Assembly (NCBI GenBank): GCA_022575985.1
Contig: JAKSXM010000040.1
Coordinates: forward strand, 16,262,001 to 16,326,000
Source: Anagrus nilaparvatae
Taxonomy: Eukaryota > Arthropoda > Insecta > Hymenoptera > Mymaridae
Length of the DNA: 64,000 nt
Reading direction: 5' to 3'
Each line of letters begins with the position of its first letter. The first letter of the stretch is position 1. The position numbers and the translations under genes are program-made. A model generated the notes under the pieces. The model was given only the letters and a program-made list of their open reading frames with translations, was not told the DNA's origin and made no database searches. This document shows, in pieces, positions 1 to 11,880 of this stretch.

Positions 1-2075
1 GAATAGAGTCGTATCTATATTTGTTATAATCTTTTATTAAAATTAAATCATTAATTGATTTGACTCTACTCAATCCTACGTATGTTATACCTAATTGTCT
101 TTCACTGTCTCCTATATGGAGAAACATTTTGTTTATAGTTTGTCCCTGGGACTTGTGTATAGTTATCGCATAAGATAACATAAGTGGAATTTGTGTTCTG
201 CTTCATTGTATATTATTATGCGTCCATGTACGAGTTAGTGGAATTATCGGGAATAAATTTTTATATAAATATGGTCCTCGGTAATTGTCAAATTCCACCA
301 TGATTGCTTCAGGTAATTGGGGTGGTGATTCATTTTCAGAATAAATTATTTCTCTGACATATTCTAAACTACCATTGATTAAACCTCCAGCACTCCATAA
401 GTTTGTTCTTAACATAACCCGACAATTTTTTGATAAGTATAGGGTATTTTGTAATCCTGAAGCTTTCTCATCCGAATAACGAATCGCTATATTGGGTACA
501 TTTGTACCTACAATGCGAGCTACTGGATTTCCTGTGTTTTTTAAACATTCTTCGTTATGTGCATCTACTTCTGTGCATTTCGGATATAAATGTATTGCAT
601 TTTTAAATGAATCTAATTCACTTTTTGGTATAGCAGTTTGCCGTCTATTATGTAATGCTTCATAGTTTTTCTGTGACAGTTCAGCATTTGCTATTTCGTC
701 TAATAATTTAGAATATGGTGTTTGATTACCTTCTTGTCGGTGTGCATTTTTTAAACAGAAATATTTCTGAAACTCGTTAAAAACAAGTTTTTCTTGTAAT
801 AGCATTTTATCAGTATGTTTTTTGGAACTAAATATTGCTGTATCTCCTACGGGTGTTAATTGGTTATAATCACCGAACAAGTAGATTATTAATCCACCAA
901 ATGGTTCATCAATTTCGTTTGCAAAAATTTCTCTGCATCGTGATTCTATTTGATATAAAGTTCGTAAACCTATTAATGACATTTCATCAATGATCAAAAA
1001 TTTCAAATTTTTTAAATCAGATTGTAATTTTTTGGCTTTTTGATTTTCTAACAAACCGAATTGTTTGTAATTCAATGGTAATCTTAGTAAAGAGTGAAAA
1101 GTTTTTCCGTATATATTTACCGCAGACATTCCAGTAGGTGCTCCGATTTCGACTGCATCTTCTCCAAAAGTAGTTTTTATCATTTTTACCATTTCTTTTA
1201 TTACTGTGCTTTTTCCTGATCCTGCTTTTCCTTGTACTATTACTCTTTTGATTAAATTTGATGTCGAAGTATCATTTTTAATTGCCTCTATTTGCGTATT
1301 TAAACAATTTAAAATTTCTTGTTGATCTTCTGTAAAATGTATTTTATTTTTATTCTCATCTGGATTTTGTTTTTTTAAATCTTCTAATTTATAATTATTT
1401 AAAATTGTATCTATAGTATTTTTAGTTGGTATATTTTCGTCTCTTGAATTCTAATTGTAACATATGTCAATTGGTCTTTTTCCTAATTCAATTGTTTCAA
1501 TATTATCACAGTATCCGGATAAAAATTCAAATTGATTTCTAACCATCTCATCAATAATGGAATTAGGAATTTCCTATGTTTCATGATATTCTTGTAAATT
1601 TATAAAACTCTCTTCTGTAACATTTAAAGAATGATACAGTTCCTTCCATGTATCGTGATTCACATTTTTAATTAAAATATCATTCATACTATTTCTAAAT
1701 GGTATATTTAAAATACAATGTAATTTATAATACTTTTCATCTTCTGCATCGTTACCAATAATATTAAATTTAGGAAATATTCTTACTATACATTCTTTTT
1801 TCGTTTTAAAAATTTGTTTTTCTCTACTTTGTAGTTTTTACAAAAATTTATCAAATTTAAATTTTCATGTTCAGGTGGTCTTATTTTATATTTTTCTATT
1901 ATTATTGAATTACTGGATTCTATTAATTAAGGACCTAATATACCCCTTATTTTTTGCCAAATGCATATTACAATATCTTCACAAACTTTACCTTTGAGGA
2001 TAACTATGTCTGAACTCATATTTTTATTAACCCACTCGTTTATTGCTATTACAATGTCTAGACATATAAATAATG
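1..2075 (-). pseudogene. Helitron PIF1-type helicase domain, decayed
   Basis: This is the C-terminal helicase half of a Helitron Rep/helicase, which would unwind the donor strand during rolling-circle transposition. Reading leftwards, one can follow a Walker A motif GKAGSGKST (near 1215-1245), a Walker B-like IIDEMSLIG (near 985), a GDYNQLTPVG segment (near 850-880), and the late PIF1 motifs ITIHKSQGQT (near 130-165) and YVGLSRVKS (near 65-95). The frame is broken by a TGA at 203-205, TAGs at 1451-1453 and 1574-1576, a frameshift near 1840 and a TAA at 1927-1929, so no full-length protein can be made. Translation can be followed upstream to about 2070, where the 70-bp tandem array starts. The left end lies outside the window. 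The family call is strong because the motifs are all in order. Confidence 0.85.
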
Positions 2076-2460
2076 ATTTTTCCTCAACCTTATTATAAAA
2101 GATATTATCACGTAATACATAAAAAGTCTAGACACATAAATAATGATTTTTCCTCAACCTTATTATAAAAGATATTATCACGTAATACATAAAAAGTCTA
2201 GACACATAAATACTGATTTTTCCTCAACCTTATTATAAAAGATATTATCACGTAAAAAGTCTAGACACATAAATAATGATTTTTCCTCAACCTTATAGTA
2301 AAAGACATTATCACGTTACATATAAAAAGTCTAGACACATTATAAAAGACATTATCACGTAACACATAAAAAGTCTAGACACATAAATAAATATATTAAC
2401 CAGTCTATATAACATAGCAATAACACGAGTTTCCTATCAAAGAAGTCTAGAAACATAAAC
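2056..2460. repeat. 70-bp tandem array derived from Helitron coding sequence
   Basis: The motif gtctaga recurs at 2056, 2126, 2196, 2259, 2329, 2373 and 2445, giving periods of 70, 70, 63, 70, 44 and 72 bp. The first unit is continuous with the Helitron helicase reading frame: on the minus strand it encodes a stretch containing KVEEKSLFICLD that leads straight into the following conserved residues. Later units repeat the same coding segment. Because 70 is not a multiple of three, the expansion destroys the frame. The last units are shorter and more diverged. Confidence 0.85.
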
Positions 2461-3030
2461 AATGATATTATCACGTTTTCCCTATTAAACACCCTACGCA
2501 TAATAATCAGATTTCCATAACATAAATTCCCATAGTCAACTCCTCACTAGAATCATACGCCCCTTAGCAACACCAATAAGAATTTCTCATTTTCTCCGCC
2601 ATAATGGAAACACCCTTAGCAACGCACCATAACATCCCTAACAACACCAATCAAAAACAATGCATTGAACTATCCTGGTTTGAACCCTCCCACGAGAAAG
2701 ACTATATAAATCGCTGCCTGAGCGCAGATCAGTGAGTTAGAGTCAGTAGAGATCGGGGTATCATACCTACAGACACACGGGCGTGCGGGCAAGTCTGTTC
2801 ATTCTGGTCAATCATAAAAATCCATCGAATTAGTGTGTAGAAAAGTCGAATCTTGAACTTTGATTAAATAAAAGTATATAATTAAAGTCAGTGGCTATTC
2901 AATTAAACTATTTCCTTAAAAACTTTCCGCAAAACATCCCACGGGATCCAGGAGTATGCTGAATCGCCATTTACATCAAGATTACGGGTGAAAGCACACA
3001 ACATCAATATTCAGCATTTAACCTTGTGGG
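2461..3030 (+). promoter_or_regulatory. LTR-like block with TATA box and initiator
   Basis: This block separates the two halves of the Helitron gene. It has a TATATAAA at about 2703, a TCAGT-type initiator (AGATCAGTGAG) about 25-30 bp further on at about 2727, and an AATAAA at about 2866. That order is typical of the U3-R-U5 part of insect LTR retrotransposons, so a solo LTR inserted in the Helitron is the simplest reading. I could not define its ends or a target-site duplication, so the call is tentative. The base composition is less AT-rich than the surroundings. Confidence 0.35.
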
Positions 3031-3144
3031 TTAAATACATAACAATTCTACGATTTCTTTAGTTTCATTGTTTATCTGAAATCGGTATATTTAAATTAAT
3101 TAATTTTTATAAATTAATTTTGATACATTCAAAATAAATATATA

Positions 3145-5403
3145 TTATAAAATTACCTTAATCGATTTCCAATCTTCATCTTGTATAACCAATGTTTTAA
3201 ATGTTCGTGAACTATGATAAAGCGGCCAACTCATAAGTAAATGTATTACTTCTTGTGCGATGTAATCCCTTTCCTGTAAAGTTGAAATAAATAATTTTTG
3301 TATTGCTATTTTTGCGTGTAAATTGTCTGATATATTGTTGCAAATTTCTTTTAAACATTCTTGTAAATCTTTTGAAATTTTTTCACTTTTTGATGCGTAA
3401 TTGGCGGTATAATAATAAACCGCTTCTTCAGAAACGATTGGTGAGAAATCTGTATTAGCTCGCCAAATAGATGTTACAATTGGATTATATCTTTGTAATA
3501 ATGGATCATTGCGTTTTGGATGATATCTTAAATAACCATCTGAGTTGTCTATGCAACTTTTTGTTCTTAGAGGTTGAGGAAAATTAAATCTACATGTAAG
3601 TGTGTTTGATTTACATTTATAGCGTAAGCAATGTTTACCATGCACAGTATGTCTTTGTAATCTATTTAATAGAAATATTAAATCGTCGTTCAATTTTTCT
3701 TTAATTATATCCGAGAAATTTTCTCGAGATGGGTGAGATAGACCTATATCATGTTTTGGATTTATAGCAAAACAAAAATTATCAAAATATTTACATAGTT
3801 TTTGTATTTCCTCTTCCGATAAATTATTGTAATCAAATGATGGTGCATCTGATAACCATAATATACCATGTATATGTGGAGATCCTCTAAATTGCCATTC
3901 CCATCTGTACCAGAAGTCAGTTACATTAAATAACGGTTTTATTATATGTTTCATAAATTTTTCCACTCTAATCTTAAAAAAGTAGCCGACTATCAATGGG
4001 TTGTTTCTTATTAATTCAATTCTTCTTTTGTCAGTAATAGTATTTGGATCTTCATTTGGACGTAATATTTTATATAAATCATTCCATTGATGATCTGCAG
4101 CACTAAGTGTGAAGAATATCGTTGGTTTTTTTAATTGTTTAACCATGGAAATAAGTTCGTCACACCGTTGATACCAATAACTGTTAGTAGATCTTATTTT
4201 GGATGAATAAACCATAATATGTTTCCAAAAGTTTTTATCATTTTCTAATTTTTCTTTTAATTGTTCTATACTGCATTCTTGCAATTTCGATTTGTTCACG
4301 TGTATTCCTGCTTTTTGTAACATTCCATGACGCATTACGGTATTTAAACTAAAAAATCTAAATCTTGGATCTTGTGCAAATCTTTTATCCTTATATTTCA
4401 TTAGATGTTTAAAATATTGATCTAAAGTTACTTTTATTTCTCTGGTTTGTGAAAAGTCTGCTATTCCTCGCGGAAATAAATGTGGGAATGCGCAAGCTAT
4501 GTAACCTTCCGTTGTGAATTCATTAATTAGATCTTTTTCCAATGTTGGGTAATTCAGATGTAATTCTTGTTTTATCTTGTTATCTTGGTTAATAATAGAT
4601 ATATCTGGAATATTTGATTTAATTAGAGTATTATCATATGTTTCAGATGAATTGTTTGATTCGTTAGAATTATGTTCTGTATTTTCAATGTTTAAAGATT
4701 TAAATTCCTTAGATATGTTTCCATCAATTGGTAATTGTTTTAAAACTTCTTTATCGATTTCTATATTTTGGTAATAAATATTGTTTAATTTAAGCCACAT
4801 AAGTGCATTTCTAATTTTTTCAGAACGTACTTTGAAGTCGCTAAATCCATTTGGTGTATTTTTATGAAAAATTAATGTTGAAGGTAATTTATTTGGATGA
4901 ATAGGTAACTTCTTTATATATTCTTCAATATTTTGTCTAAAGTTTATTATATTTCCAGAATAAGAATACTGATTTCCTTTAATTCTGTAAATTGTAATTA
5001 TCGGATGTATTTTAGCTATCAGCATTTGTTCTATGTAGCTTAAATTACGTAATTCTTCTGGTACTTCTCCTGGATCCATATTGTTATCCACAGTAAATTT
5101 GTTTGATTTTTTGCAATCCGTGCAAATGTTGTCTTTATCTGTATGTATGTCATAAAATGATCTGTTGCATAAAATGCATTCTTCTGTGAAAATATTCTGA
5201 CATTCTTTGTCAAATAAATTCCCAGCTTTTATTGTATTTTCTGTGAATATATTTGGTAATTCAAAGCAGTTTGAAGTATTATTTGAAGTATCTCGTTCAT
5301 TTATAATATTATTTTTTTTGCTTTCATTTAATCTGTTTTGTTGCATACGTTTCCTATTCAGAATATTGCATTGTTTTGTAGATTTTTTGTTAACTTTAGT
5401 CAT
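3145..5403 (-). CDS. Helitron Rep N-terminal region (HUH nuclease half)
   Basis: An open frame of 752 codons holds the replication-initiator half of a Helitron transposase. The N-terminus is polar and Cys-containing, with CxxC pairs near residues 75-95 that could bind zinc. It is followed by the Helitron-like N domain (about 330-520), the HUH-type metal motif as PHIHG near residue 507, and a tyrosine pair YTANYASK near 662-668, which matches the two-tyrosine nuclease that nicks DNA and carries the 5' phosphate. The frame stops just after this domain. A GTAATT donor at 3156 and a TTTCAG acceptor at 3077 on the minus strand would remove 81 bp and add about 14 conserved-looking residues before a further stop, so a small intron is possible. 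The helicase half lies beyond the inserted block. The element as a whole cannot be functional, but this segment is unbroken. Confidence 0.85.
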   Translation of the reverse strand: MTKVNKKSTKQCNILNRKRMQQNRLNESKKNNIINERDTSNNTSNCFELPNIFTENTIKAGNLFDKECQNIFTEECILCNRSFYDIHTDKDNICTDCKKSNKFTVDNNMDPGEVPEELRNLSYIEQMLIAKIHPIITIYRIKGNQYSYSGNIINFRQNIEEYIKKLPIHPNKLPSTLIFHKNTPNGFSDFKVRSEKIRNALMWLKLNNIYYQNIEIDKEVLKQLPIDGNISKEFKSLNIENTEHNSNESNNSSETYDNTLIKSNIPDISIINQDNKIKQELHLNYPTLEKDLINEFTTEGYIACAFPHLFPRGIADFSQTREIKVTLDQYFKHLMKYKDKRFAQDPRFRFFSLNTVMRHGMLQKAGIHVNKSKLQECSIEQLKEKLENDKNFWKHIMVYSSKIRSTNSYWYQRCDELISMVKQLKKPTIFFTLSAADHQWNDLYKILRPNEDPNTITDKRRIELIRNNPLIVGYFFKIRVEKFMKHIIKPLFNVTDFWYRWEWQFRGSPHIHGILWLSDAPSFDYNNLSEEEIQKLCKYFDNFCFAINPKHDIGLSHPSRENFSDIIKEKLNDDLIFLLNRLQRHTVHGKHCLRYKCKSNTLTCRFNFPQPLRTKSCIDNSDGYLRYHPKRNDPLLQRYNPIVTSIWRANTDFSPIVSEEAVYYYTANYASKSEKISKDLQECLKEICNNISDNLHAKIAIQKLFISTLQERDYIAQEVIHLLMSWPLYHSSRTFKTLVIQDEDWKSIKVIL

Positions 5404-7381
5404 TTTGCCACCTGAAATGTGTTATATAATACATTAAGTTAAATGTTTTATAATATTGTTAAAAAAATTAAATATTCGTTCATAATGAATAAAATACATT
5501 ATTTTCTTTTTTATATTTTTTTTTTTTGCTAATTGTCAATCAAAAGAGTATTATGTATTATGTTATAAATGTAAAAAAATAATAAATAAAAATATAATTA
5601 ACAAATTTTAATTATCAAATTATTTATAGATGAAAATATTAATCATGTTAATTATTTTCTTTAATTAAAGATTTTAAATCATTTTATTTTTCATAAAAAA
5701 TCCTTTTTTAATTTATAAATTTATTTATACGTGTTTAAATATTTATTTAAACTTAAAAATAATTTATTTTCACCCAAAAATTTTCTATTAAAAAAATTTA
5801 ATTTTTTATTATTTTCGGATAATATTAATAAATTAAATCCACAAAATTTTAAAGCGTTATATTTTGTAAATAACGATTGAATAGTATCTAAAATTTTAAC
5901 AATTTGGAAAACAGAAAAGTTGTTTTTCTTTATACGATAATTTATGGTTATAATTTATTTTATTATAATTTTAAATTGAATATTTTTAGTTAAATATATA
6001 CTATAAAATAATATTGTAATTAATTTTAATTCATAAAAACTTTTTTTTAAATTAAAATATAGAATTAAAAAAATAATTTATTTTTTTTGAATAATTGTTT
6101 TTTAAAAATTCTTCTTCAATCATATTTTATGTCAATTTATTGTGAAAAATAAATTTCTATAAAAAAAAATTTTTAAATATTGTTTATTGGGAAAATAAAT
6201 GATCTGCAAAAAAAGGTAATGGGAAAATGAAATTTTTGTGTATATGAAATGGGAAATTTTTTTTGTAATTTTTGAAAACCTAGCTTAAAAATATCTTTAC
6301 AAATAATTGTTCATAAGAAGTATAAAAAATATGTTATTTGGACGTCCAAAATAATGTCCAATTCTTTTCGCATTGGATGTGTGCAGTGATTAAAGTAAAT
6401 TTATTTTTAAGTAAATTCATGAAAAATGAATCTCTAAATAAAGTAAAAAATCACTATTAGGATTTTCCTATTTTTAATTTATAAAAAAAAAAAAAATTGC
6501 CTTAAAAAAATGTATAACTTGACCGAAATAATTAGAAATTTTACACGGAATATATGTATTTTTTTAATTCAAATCAATTAGGTGAAATACATTTTTTATA
6601 AAAATGTACATTCTCTGCAAAATTCTTGTTTAACTTTGGTTTCGTAAAAAGTAATTTTTATTTTTGCAACATTTTTATTATTCTAAAACTGTAGTGTTTA
6701 CACAAAAATATATAATAATGTCATTCAATCTAATTTTAATTACAATTAGAATGTATTTTTTTATTTTTTAATCACTGATAGGGACGACGATAGAGTTCTT
6801 TAAAGATAGATTTATTGTATTGTATAAGGGATATTTTTTATTCTACTGGAATAATGATTATTTTAAAAACAAAATGAAAAATTTTGTATGTTATATTAAT
6901 ATTTTTTAATTCTAAAACAATTATGTAAGGTGTAATTTTTGCCGAAAGATGAACCATATCAATTTATTTTTATAAATTTTTCCGCATACCACGCTTCAAA
7001 AATCGTAAAAAAAAAATATCATTTTTGTTTGCATTTTTTTAGAATAATTAATAACAATTGTTAATAGTTTTTATAAATAATTTATCAAATTTAATCAAAT
7101 TGTATCACAAAAATTAATTTAATATATTGCATTAAATATTGTACATAATCCTTTTAACATAAATAAAATTAATTTTTATAAAAGTTACCCTTATATATTT
7201 TTTTTAGTTTATTAAATAAATATACATTTTGTTATTATATTTGCTATGTTAAAAAAATTTGATCTAAAATACAGTTTATAATTCTTTAATCTCTAATTTT
7301 CCTAATTTTTCCTATGCTTTCCTTGTAAAGTTTTCTTATTAAAAAACTGAAAATTATGTGACTTGTTAAGATCCGCTATTA
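5404..7381. other. AT-rich spacer, no gene seen
   Basis: About 2 kb of strongly AT-rich DNA with long A and T runs. No conserved reading frame, RNA gene or repeat end could be recognised. The first part may be the 5' flank of the Helitron. Confidence 0.6.
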
Positions 7382-7540
7382 CCCTTAGGGTGATTTTACA
7401 AACCTCCGTAAACTCAAATTGCAGCCGCAGCACATTGCGCACAACACAACACGCATGCACATAAACACATAATCATGTTGCGCGCATTTCGTTGCGGCTG
7501 TGGTTTACATTTGTGGGGGTTTGTAGAATCACTCTTAGGG
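7382..7540. repeat. Imperfect palindrome (hairpin) of about 160 bp
   Basis: The left arm starts at CCCTTAGGGTGATT (7382) and the right arm ends with GAATCACTCTTAGGG (7540). The arms pair imperfectly over about 65 bp, including GCAGCCGCA against TGCGGCTG, around a centre rich in ACACAC. It is more GC-rich than its surroundings. It could be a small foldback element. I see no coding potential beyond chance. Confidence 0.6.
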
Positions 7541-7971
7541 CGAATACGTTTTATGGATGACCTTATAGTATATTATTTTGGACGTATGATTTCATTAAGG
7601 GATGTTTTAAAAACTTTTATTAGACGTTCTGTTGTTAACTGGGAGTATGGTGTAAGCCTCTTGTCTGTTAAAGCGCATTGATTTTTGTAATGCATATTTC
7701 ATATCTAATCACAATAAAATTCGATTTTGATTCGTAAATAAATTTAATTGCACAGTATTATGTTAATTTCAAATAATAAATTTTTTTTGTAATTTTACTT
7801 AAACATTATAATTTTTATTTTCGAAATGTATCGCAAGAAATAATTATATTTTAACATGGAACATGTTTATAGGGAGGGGGTACTTCAAAACTGGAAAATT
7901 AAGGGGGGGGGGTAAAATTTGTCCTTTTTAAGGGGGGGGGGTCAAATGGGACTTAGAATATTTTCGATTTA
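7541..7971. other. Spacer with two G10 runs before the minisatellite
   Basis: There is no gene here. The near-palindrome AACATGGAACATGTT lies at 7853-7867. It is followed by G runs near 7876, then runs of about ten G at 7903-7912 and 7932-7941. The spacer leads directly into the 25-bp array. The CATGGAACATGTT word is found again, inverted, just after the array. Confidence 0.6.
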
Positions 7972-9255
7972 GGGACCTTTGGTGCAGAAGTACTTAGGGA
8001 GCATTGGTGCAGAAGTACCTAGGGACCTATAATGCAGAAGTCTCTAAAGACCTTTGGTGCAGAAGTACTTAGGAAGCATTGGTGTAGAAGTACCTAGGGA
8101 CCTATGGTGCAGAAGTCCCTAAAGACCTTTGGTGCAGAAGTACTTAGGGAGCATTGGTGCAGAAGTCCCTAAAGACCTTTGGTGCAGGAGTACTTAGGAA
8201 GCATAGGTGTAGAAGTACCTAAGGACCTATGGTGCAGAAGTCCCTAAAGACCTTTGGTGCAGAAGTACTTAGGGAGCATTGGTGCAGAAGTCCCTAAAGA
8301 CCTTTGGTGCAGAAGTACCTAAAGACCTTTGGTGCAGAAGTACCTAAAAACCTTTGGTGCAGAAGTACTTAGGAAGCATTTGTGTAGAAGTACCTAGGGA
8401 CCTATGGTGCAGAAATCCCTAAAGACCTTTGGTGCAGAAGTACCTAGGGTGCAGAAGTCTCTAAAGACCTTTGATGCAGAAGTACTTAGGAAGCATTGGT
8501 GTAGAAGTACCTAGGGACCTATGGTGCAGAAGTTCCTAAAGACCTTTGGTGCAGAAGTACTTAGGGAGCATTGGTGCAGAAGTCCCTAAAGACCTTTGGT
8601 GCAGAAGTACCTAGGGTGCAGAAGTCTCTAAAGACCTTTGGTGCAGAAGTACTTAGGAAGCATTGGTGTAGAAGTACCTAGGGACCTATGGTGCAGAAGT
8701 CCCTAAAGACCTTTGGTGCAGAAGTACTTAGGGAGCATTGGTGCAGAAGTCCCTAAAGACCTTTGGTGCAGAAGTCCCTAAAGACCTTTGGTGCAGAAGT
8801 ACCTAGGGTGCAGAAGTCTCTAAAGACCTTTGGTGCAGAAGTACTTAGGAAGCATTGGTGTAGAAGTACCTAGGGATCTATGGTGCAGAAGTCCCTAAAG
8901 ACCTTTGGTGCAGAAGTACTTAGGGAGCATTGGTGCATTAGTCCCTAAAGACCTTTGGTGCAGAAGTACCTAAAGACCTTTGGTACAGAAGTACCTAAAA
9001 ACCTTTGGTGCAGAAGTACTTAGGAAGCATTGGTGTAGAAGTACCTAGGGACCTATGGTGCAGAAGTCCCTAAAGACCTTTGGTGCAGAAGTACCTAGGG
9101 TTCAGAAGTCTCTAAAGACCTTTGGTGCAGAAGTACCTAGGGAGCATTGGTTCAGAAGTACCTAGGGACCTATGGTGCAGAAGTCCCTAAAGACCTTTGG
9201 TGCAGAAGTACTTAGGGACCATTGGTGCAGAAGTCTCTAAAGAATTTAGTGCAGA
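7972..9255. repeat. 25-bp minisatellite array (GTGCAGAAGT family)
   Basis: Around 50 units of a roughly 25-bp motif, GTGCAGAAGT followed by CCCTAAAGACCTTTG or ACTTAGGGAGCATTG and variants, run head to tail for 1.28 kb. The variants follow each other in a recurring order (CCTAAAG, then ACTTAGG, then ACCTAGG), so a higher-order unit of about 100 bp has been amplified. Some units are shortened to 16 bp. No long reading frame spans the array and there are no unique spacers, so it is not a CRISPR array. Confidence 0.9.
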
Positions 9256-9516
9256 AATACTTGGATATAAATATTGATATTATGAACAGAATAGATACTT
9301 TATTATCAGTGTTAGTTATTAGTGAACATGTTCCATGCTCGTTGGTTGTGTAGTTACACAAACCGGTCATAAGTTTTTTGATTTAGTTAATTATATTGCT
9401 ATAAATTTTTTCAATTGATGAAAAATTTTATAAAAAAACTTCATTTTCGATTTTCTGAAAAATAAAAATTGTAAAAATAATTAAAATTTTTTTTATAATG
9501 TATTTTTATCAATTAA

Positions 9517-10294
9517 CCCTCCGTGGTGCACGTGTAACGATATTGTTTCTCTACTTTTTACGACATAGCTGTATCTCATACATGCGCAATAGGCCATGGT
9601 TGGTTACTCTTTCAAAAAAAATTTGGGACCATTTTATGAACACCTACCAAGGTGCATCAGTTTTGGTTAAGCCGTTTTTTCGTACTGCGGGTGCAAATTT
9701 GCCTTTATGTACGATATCGTTACTGCTGCACCAGGAAGTAACTTTTATTACTATTTTAATTTTTCAACGACCTTATTTTTTTTTTGTAAATTTTTTTTTC
9801 AATTACCTGCTAAAAGGTTAAACTTCATTTACAAATACCTTTTTTGGACAATAAATTCCCCTAGGGGGGGGGTGTATAACCCAAAAAACCTTAAATTAAA
9901 AAAAATTTTTGTATTCGAAAAAAGGCAATTTTCATATTGCAAAATAATTATCGTTTTCGGAACGAAGCCAAATTTTTGCATTTTTTTTTTAAGTAGTATA
10001 TATGAACCTTGAAACCCTACAATATTTTTTCTTAAAAACAATTTGGTCAGAGATATGGCCTTTGGACAAAAAATTTAAAAAATGCTCGTTTTCCACTGTT
10101 TTTATATTTTTTGCGAAAAGCTGAGTAGACATTTTGGCCAAACCGTTTTTTTTGCTACAACTGAAATGTTTATTTAAAACCTTAAAAAAAAATTTTGGCC
10201 AAAAATAATTTTTAAACTAGCTAAAAATTGGCATTGCCGATTTCGTTACACCTGCACCTGCGCGTAGGCAAAAACACAGCTGCACTACGGAGGA
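9517..10294. mobile_element. TTAA-flanked MITE, piggyBac-like
   Basis: The element begins CCCTCCGTGGTGCACGTGT (9517) and ends with the inverted counterpart GCACTACGGAGGA (to 10294). It is flanked on both sides by TTAA (9513-9516 and 10295-10298). TTAA target duplication with CC-starting inverted ends is the signature of piggyBac-type transposons. The 778-bp interior has no conserved coding sequence and includes a G run near 9860, so it is a non-autonomous copy. The terminal match is imperfect beyond about 13 bp. Confidence 0.7.
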
Positions 10295-10298
10295 TTAA

Positions 10299-11731
10299 AA
10301 TTTTAAAAGTCCTTATTATCAAATTATTTTAATATTCTATTAATTTTTTTTTTTTTTAGATTTTTTATCCGGTTTATTATATTAATTTAAAAAAAAAGTA
10401 AATCTTAAATTTTTTTTAAATATTTTTTTTCGAATTATTTCAATTATTTTTATTTGAAAACCTATATCCACAAAAAGTTTCATTTCCAAATGTATTTATC
10501 ACTTTGAATATATTTATAGCATTTTTTTCAGCTTTTTGATTCGCAAAATCGTATTAAAATAAGTTTTTCAGAGTTTAAATTTTTTTTTAGTATAAAACAA
10601 ATGAAAGTAAAAATTTATTTCGTTATGTAATAGTAATTATTAAAAAAAAAAAATATTTTATTAATTTTTCATTTTAATACTTCGTCTTTTTGATTTTCGT
10701 AAAAATAATCTTATAAAATAAATTGTTTTTTTACCAATAAAATAAAAATTTTAAATAATATAAATATTTTAAAATTAATTTAAATTTATTTAGATAAGGT
10801 TTTTTTGAATTCTTTGATTCAAATGAACCATATTAATTTAAGTTTTTAATTGTTAATTGAAAAAGTTATTTTTTCTTATATATTATTTTACAATTAGATT
10901 CTAGATCAGCTTATTATTATATTTAAATATTTATAATTACCTTTCTATTTTTCAGTAAAAGATTTATATGCTTTATATCAAATTCAGTGTATTTTATTTT
11001 AAATGTTGATCAAATTTTGTTTTTTTGATTGATTTTTTTATACGTTTGTCTAATAATTATTTTTGATATATATATATTTAATAATTAAAATTTGAATTTA
11101 AACAATTATCTGTAAAAGAAGATATTATTTATTAATTTATTATAAGTAATTTATAGTAATATTGGTTATTTATAAAGCATATTAAAATTTTGTCTTACCC
11201 AATTATTAATATTATCATATATTTTATGTTTCAATATTGTTAAGATTGAAATAAAATTATTAAATTTATTAAATTTATATTTTACTTTTAAATTTATTTT
11301 ACTCTAGATGATTTAAAATCTTTAAACATTAATTAATTAATTTTCTTGAATTATACTTGTAAAATATGTTTATTATGGACATGATTTATAAGTTTTTTAA
11401 TCTTTTAAGAACATGTGGGTATCTAACAAAATTCTGAATTACCAGGTTGACGCATTTATCTCTCATATGAAAAAAATATTTATTAGTTAAGTGCAAGAAA
11501 AAAAGTTCTTTTAATCTACAGCGCCATCGAATCGGTAATATTGAGATACTTAAGTTTGAACTCGAAACTATTAAAATTAGCGTCTTGTTATTTATAAAAA
11601 TTTCTTTAAAAAATTTAAATTAATTATATAAATATGATTTTTTATAATTTTTTTGATTTAGAGAGTTAACTTCCTGAAATAAGTTTCTGAGTCAGGGAGT
11701 ATAACTACTTGGTTATTTTTGTTAAAGTATA
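10299..11731. other. AT-rich spacer, no gene seen
   Basis: This is very AT-rich sequence with no recognisable gene, RNA or repeat end. Near 11515-11545 there is a short less AT-rich patch, but it has no conserved frame. Confidence 0.6.
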
Positions 11732-11880
11732 TTGGGAACTAACGTGACTGATGTGACATAGTCAATGTTAATTTTGTATTGATTTAAAGTTAGATCGTCA
11801 TTGAAAAACCCTCTAATTTTAGTTCAATACGAAATTAACATTGACTTTCTAGATGTCGCATCGGTCACGTTACTTCCCAG
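11732..11880. repeat. Imperfect inverted repeat, about 150 bp
   Basis: The left arm, TTGGGAACTAACGTGACTGAT from 11732, pairs with the right arm ATCGGTCACGTTACTTCCCAG ending at 11880. AGTCAATGTTAATTT is matched further in. It looks like a small foldback element lying just outside the R1 target-site duplication. No target duplication of its own was found. Confidence 0.55.

Noticed and set aside
2677..2687. GGTTTGAACCC resembles a tRNA/SINE B box.
   Set aside because: There is no A box at the right distance and no cloverleaf; the word lies in an LTR-like promoter block.
7972..9255. Regular spacing of GTGCAGAAGT suggested a CRISPR array.
   Set aside because: The material between repeats is itself repeated with few variants, there are no unique spacers or cas genes, and the DNA is eukaryotic.
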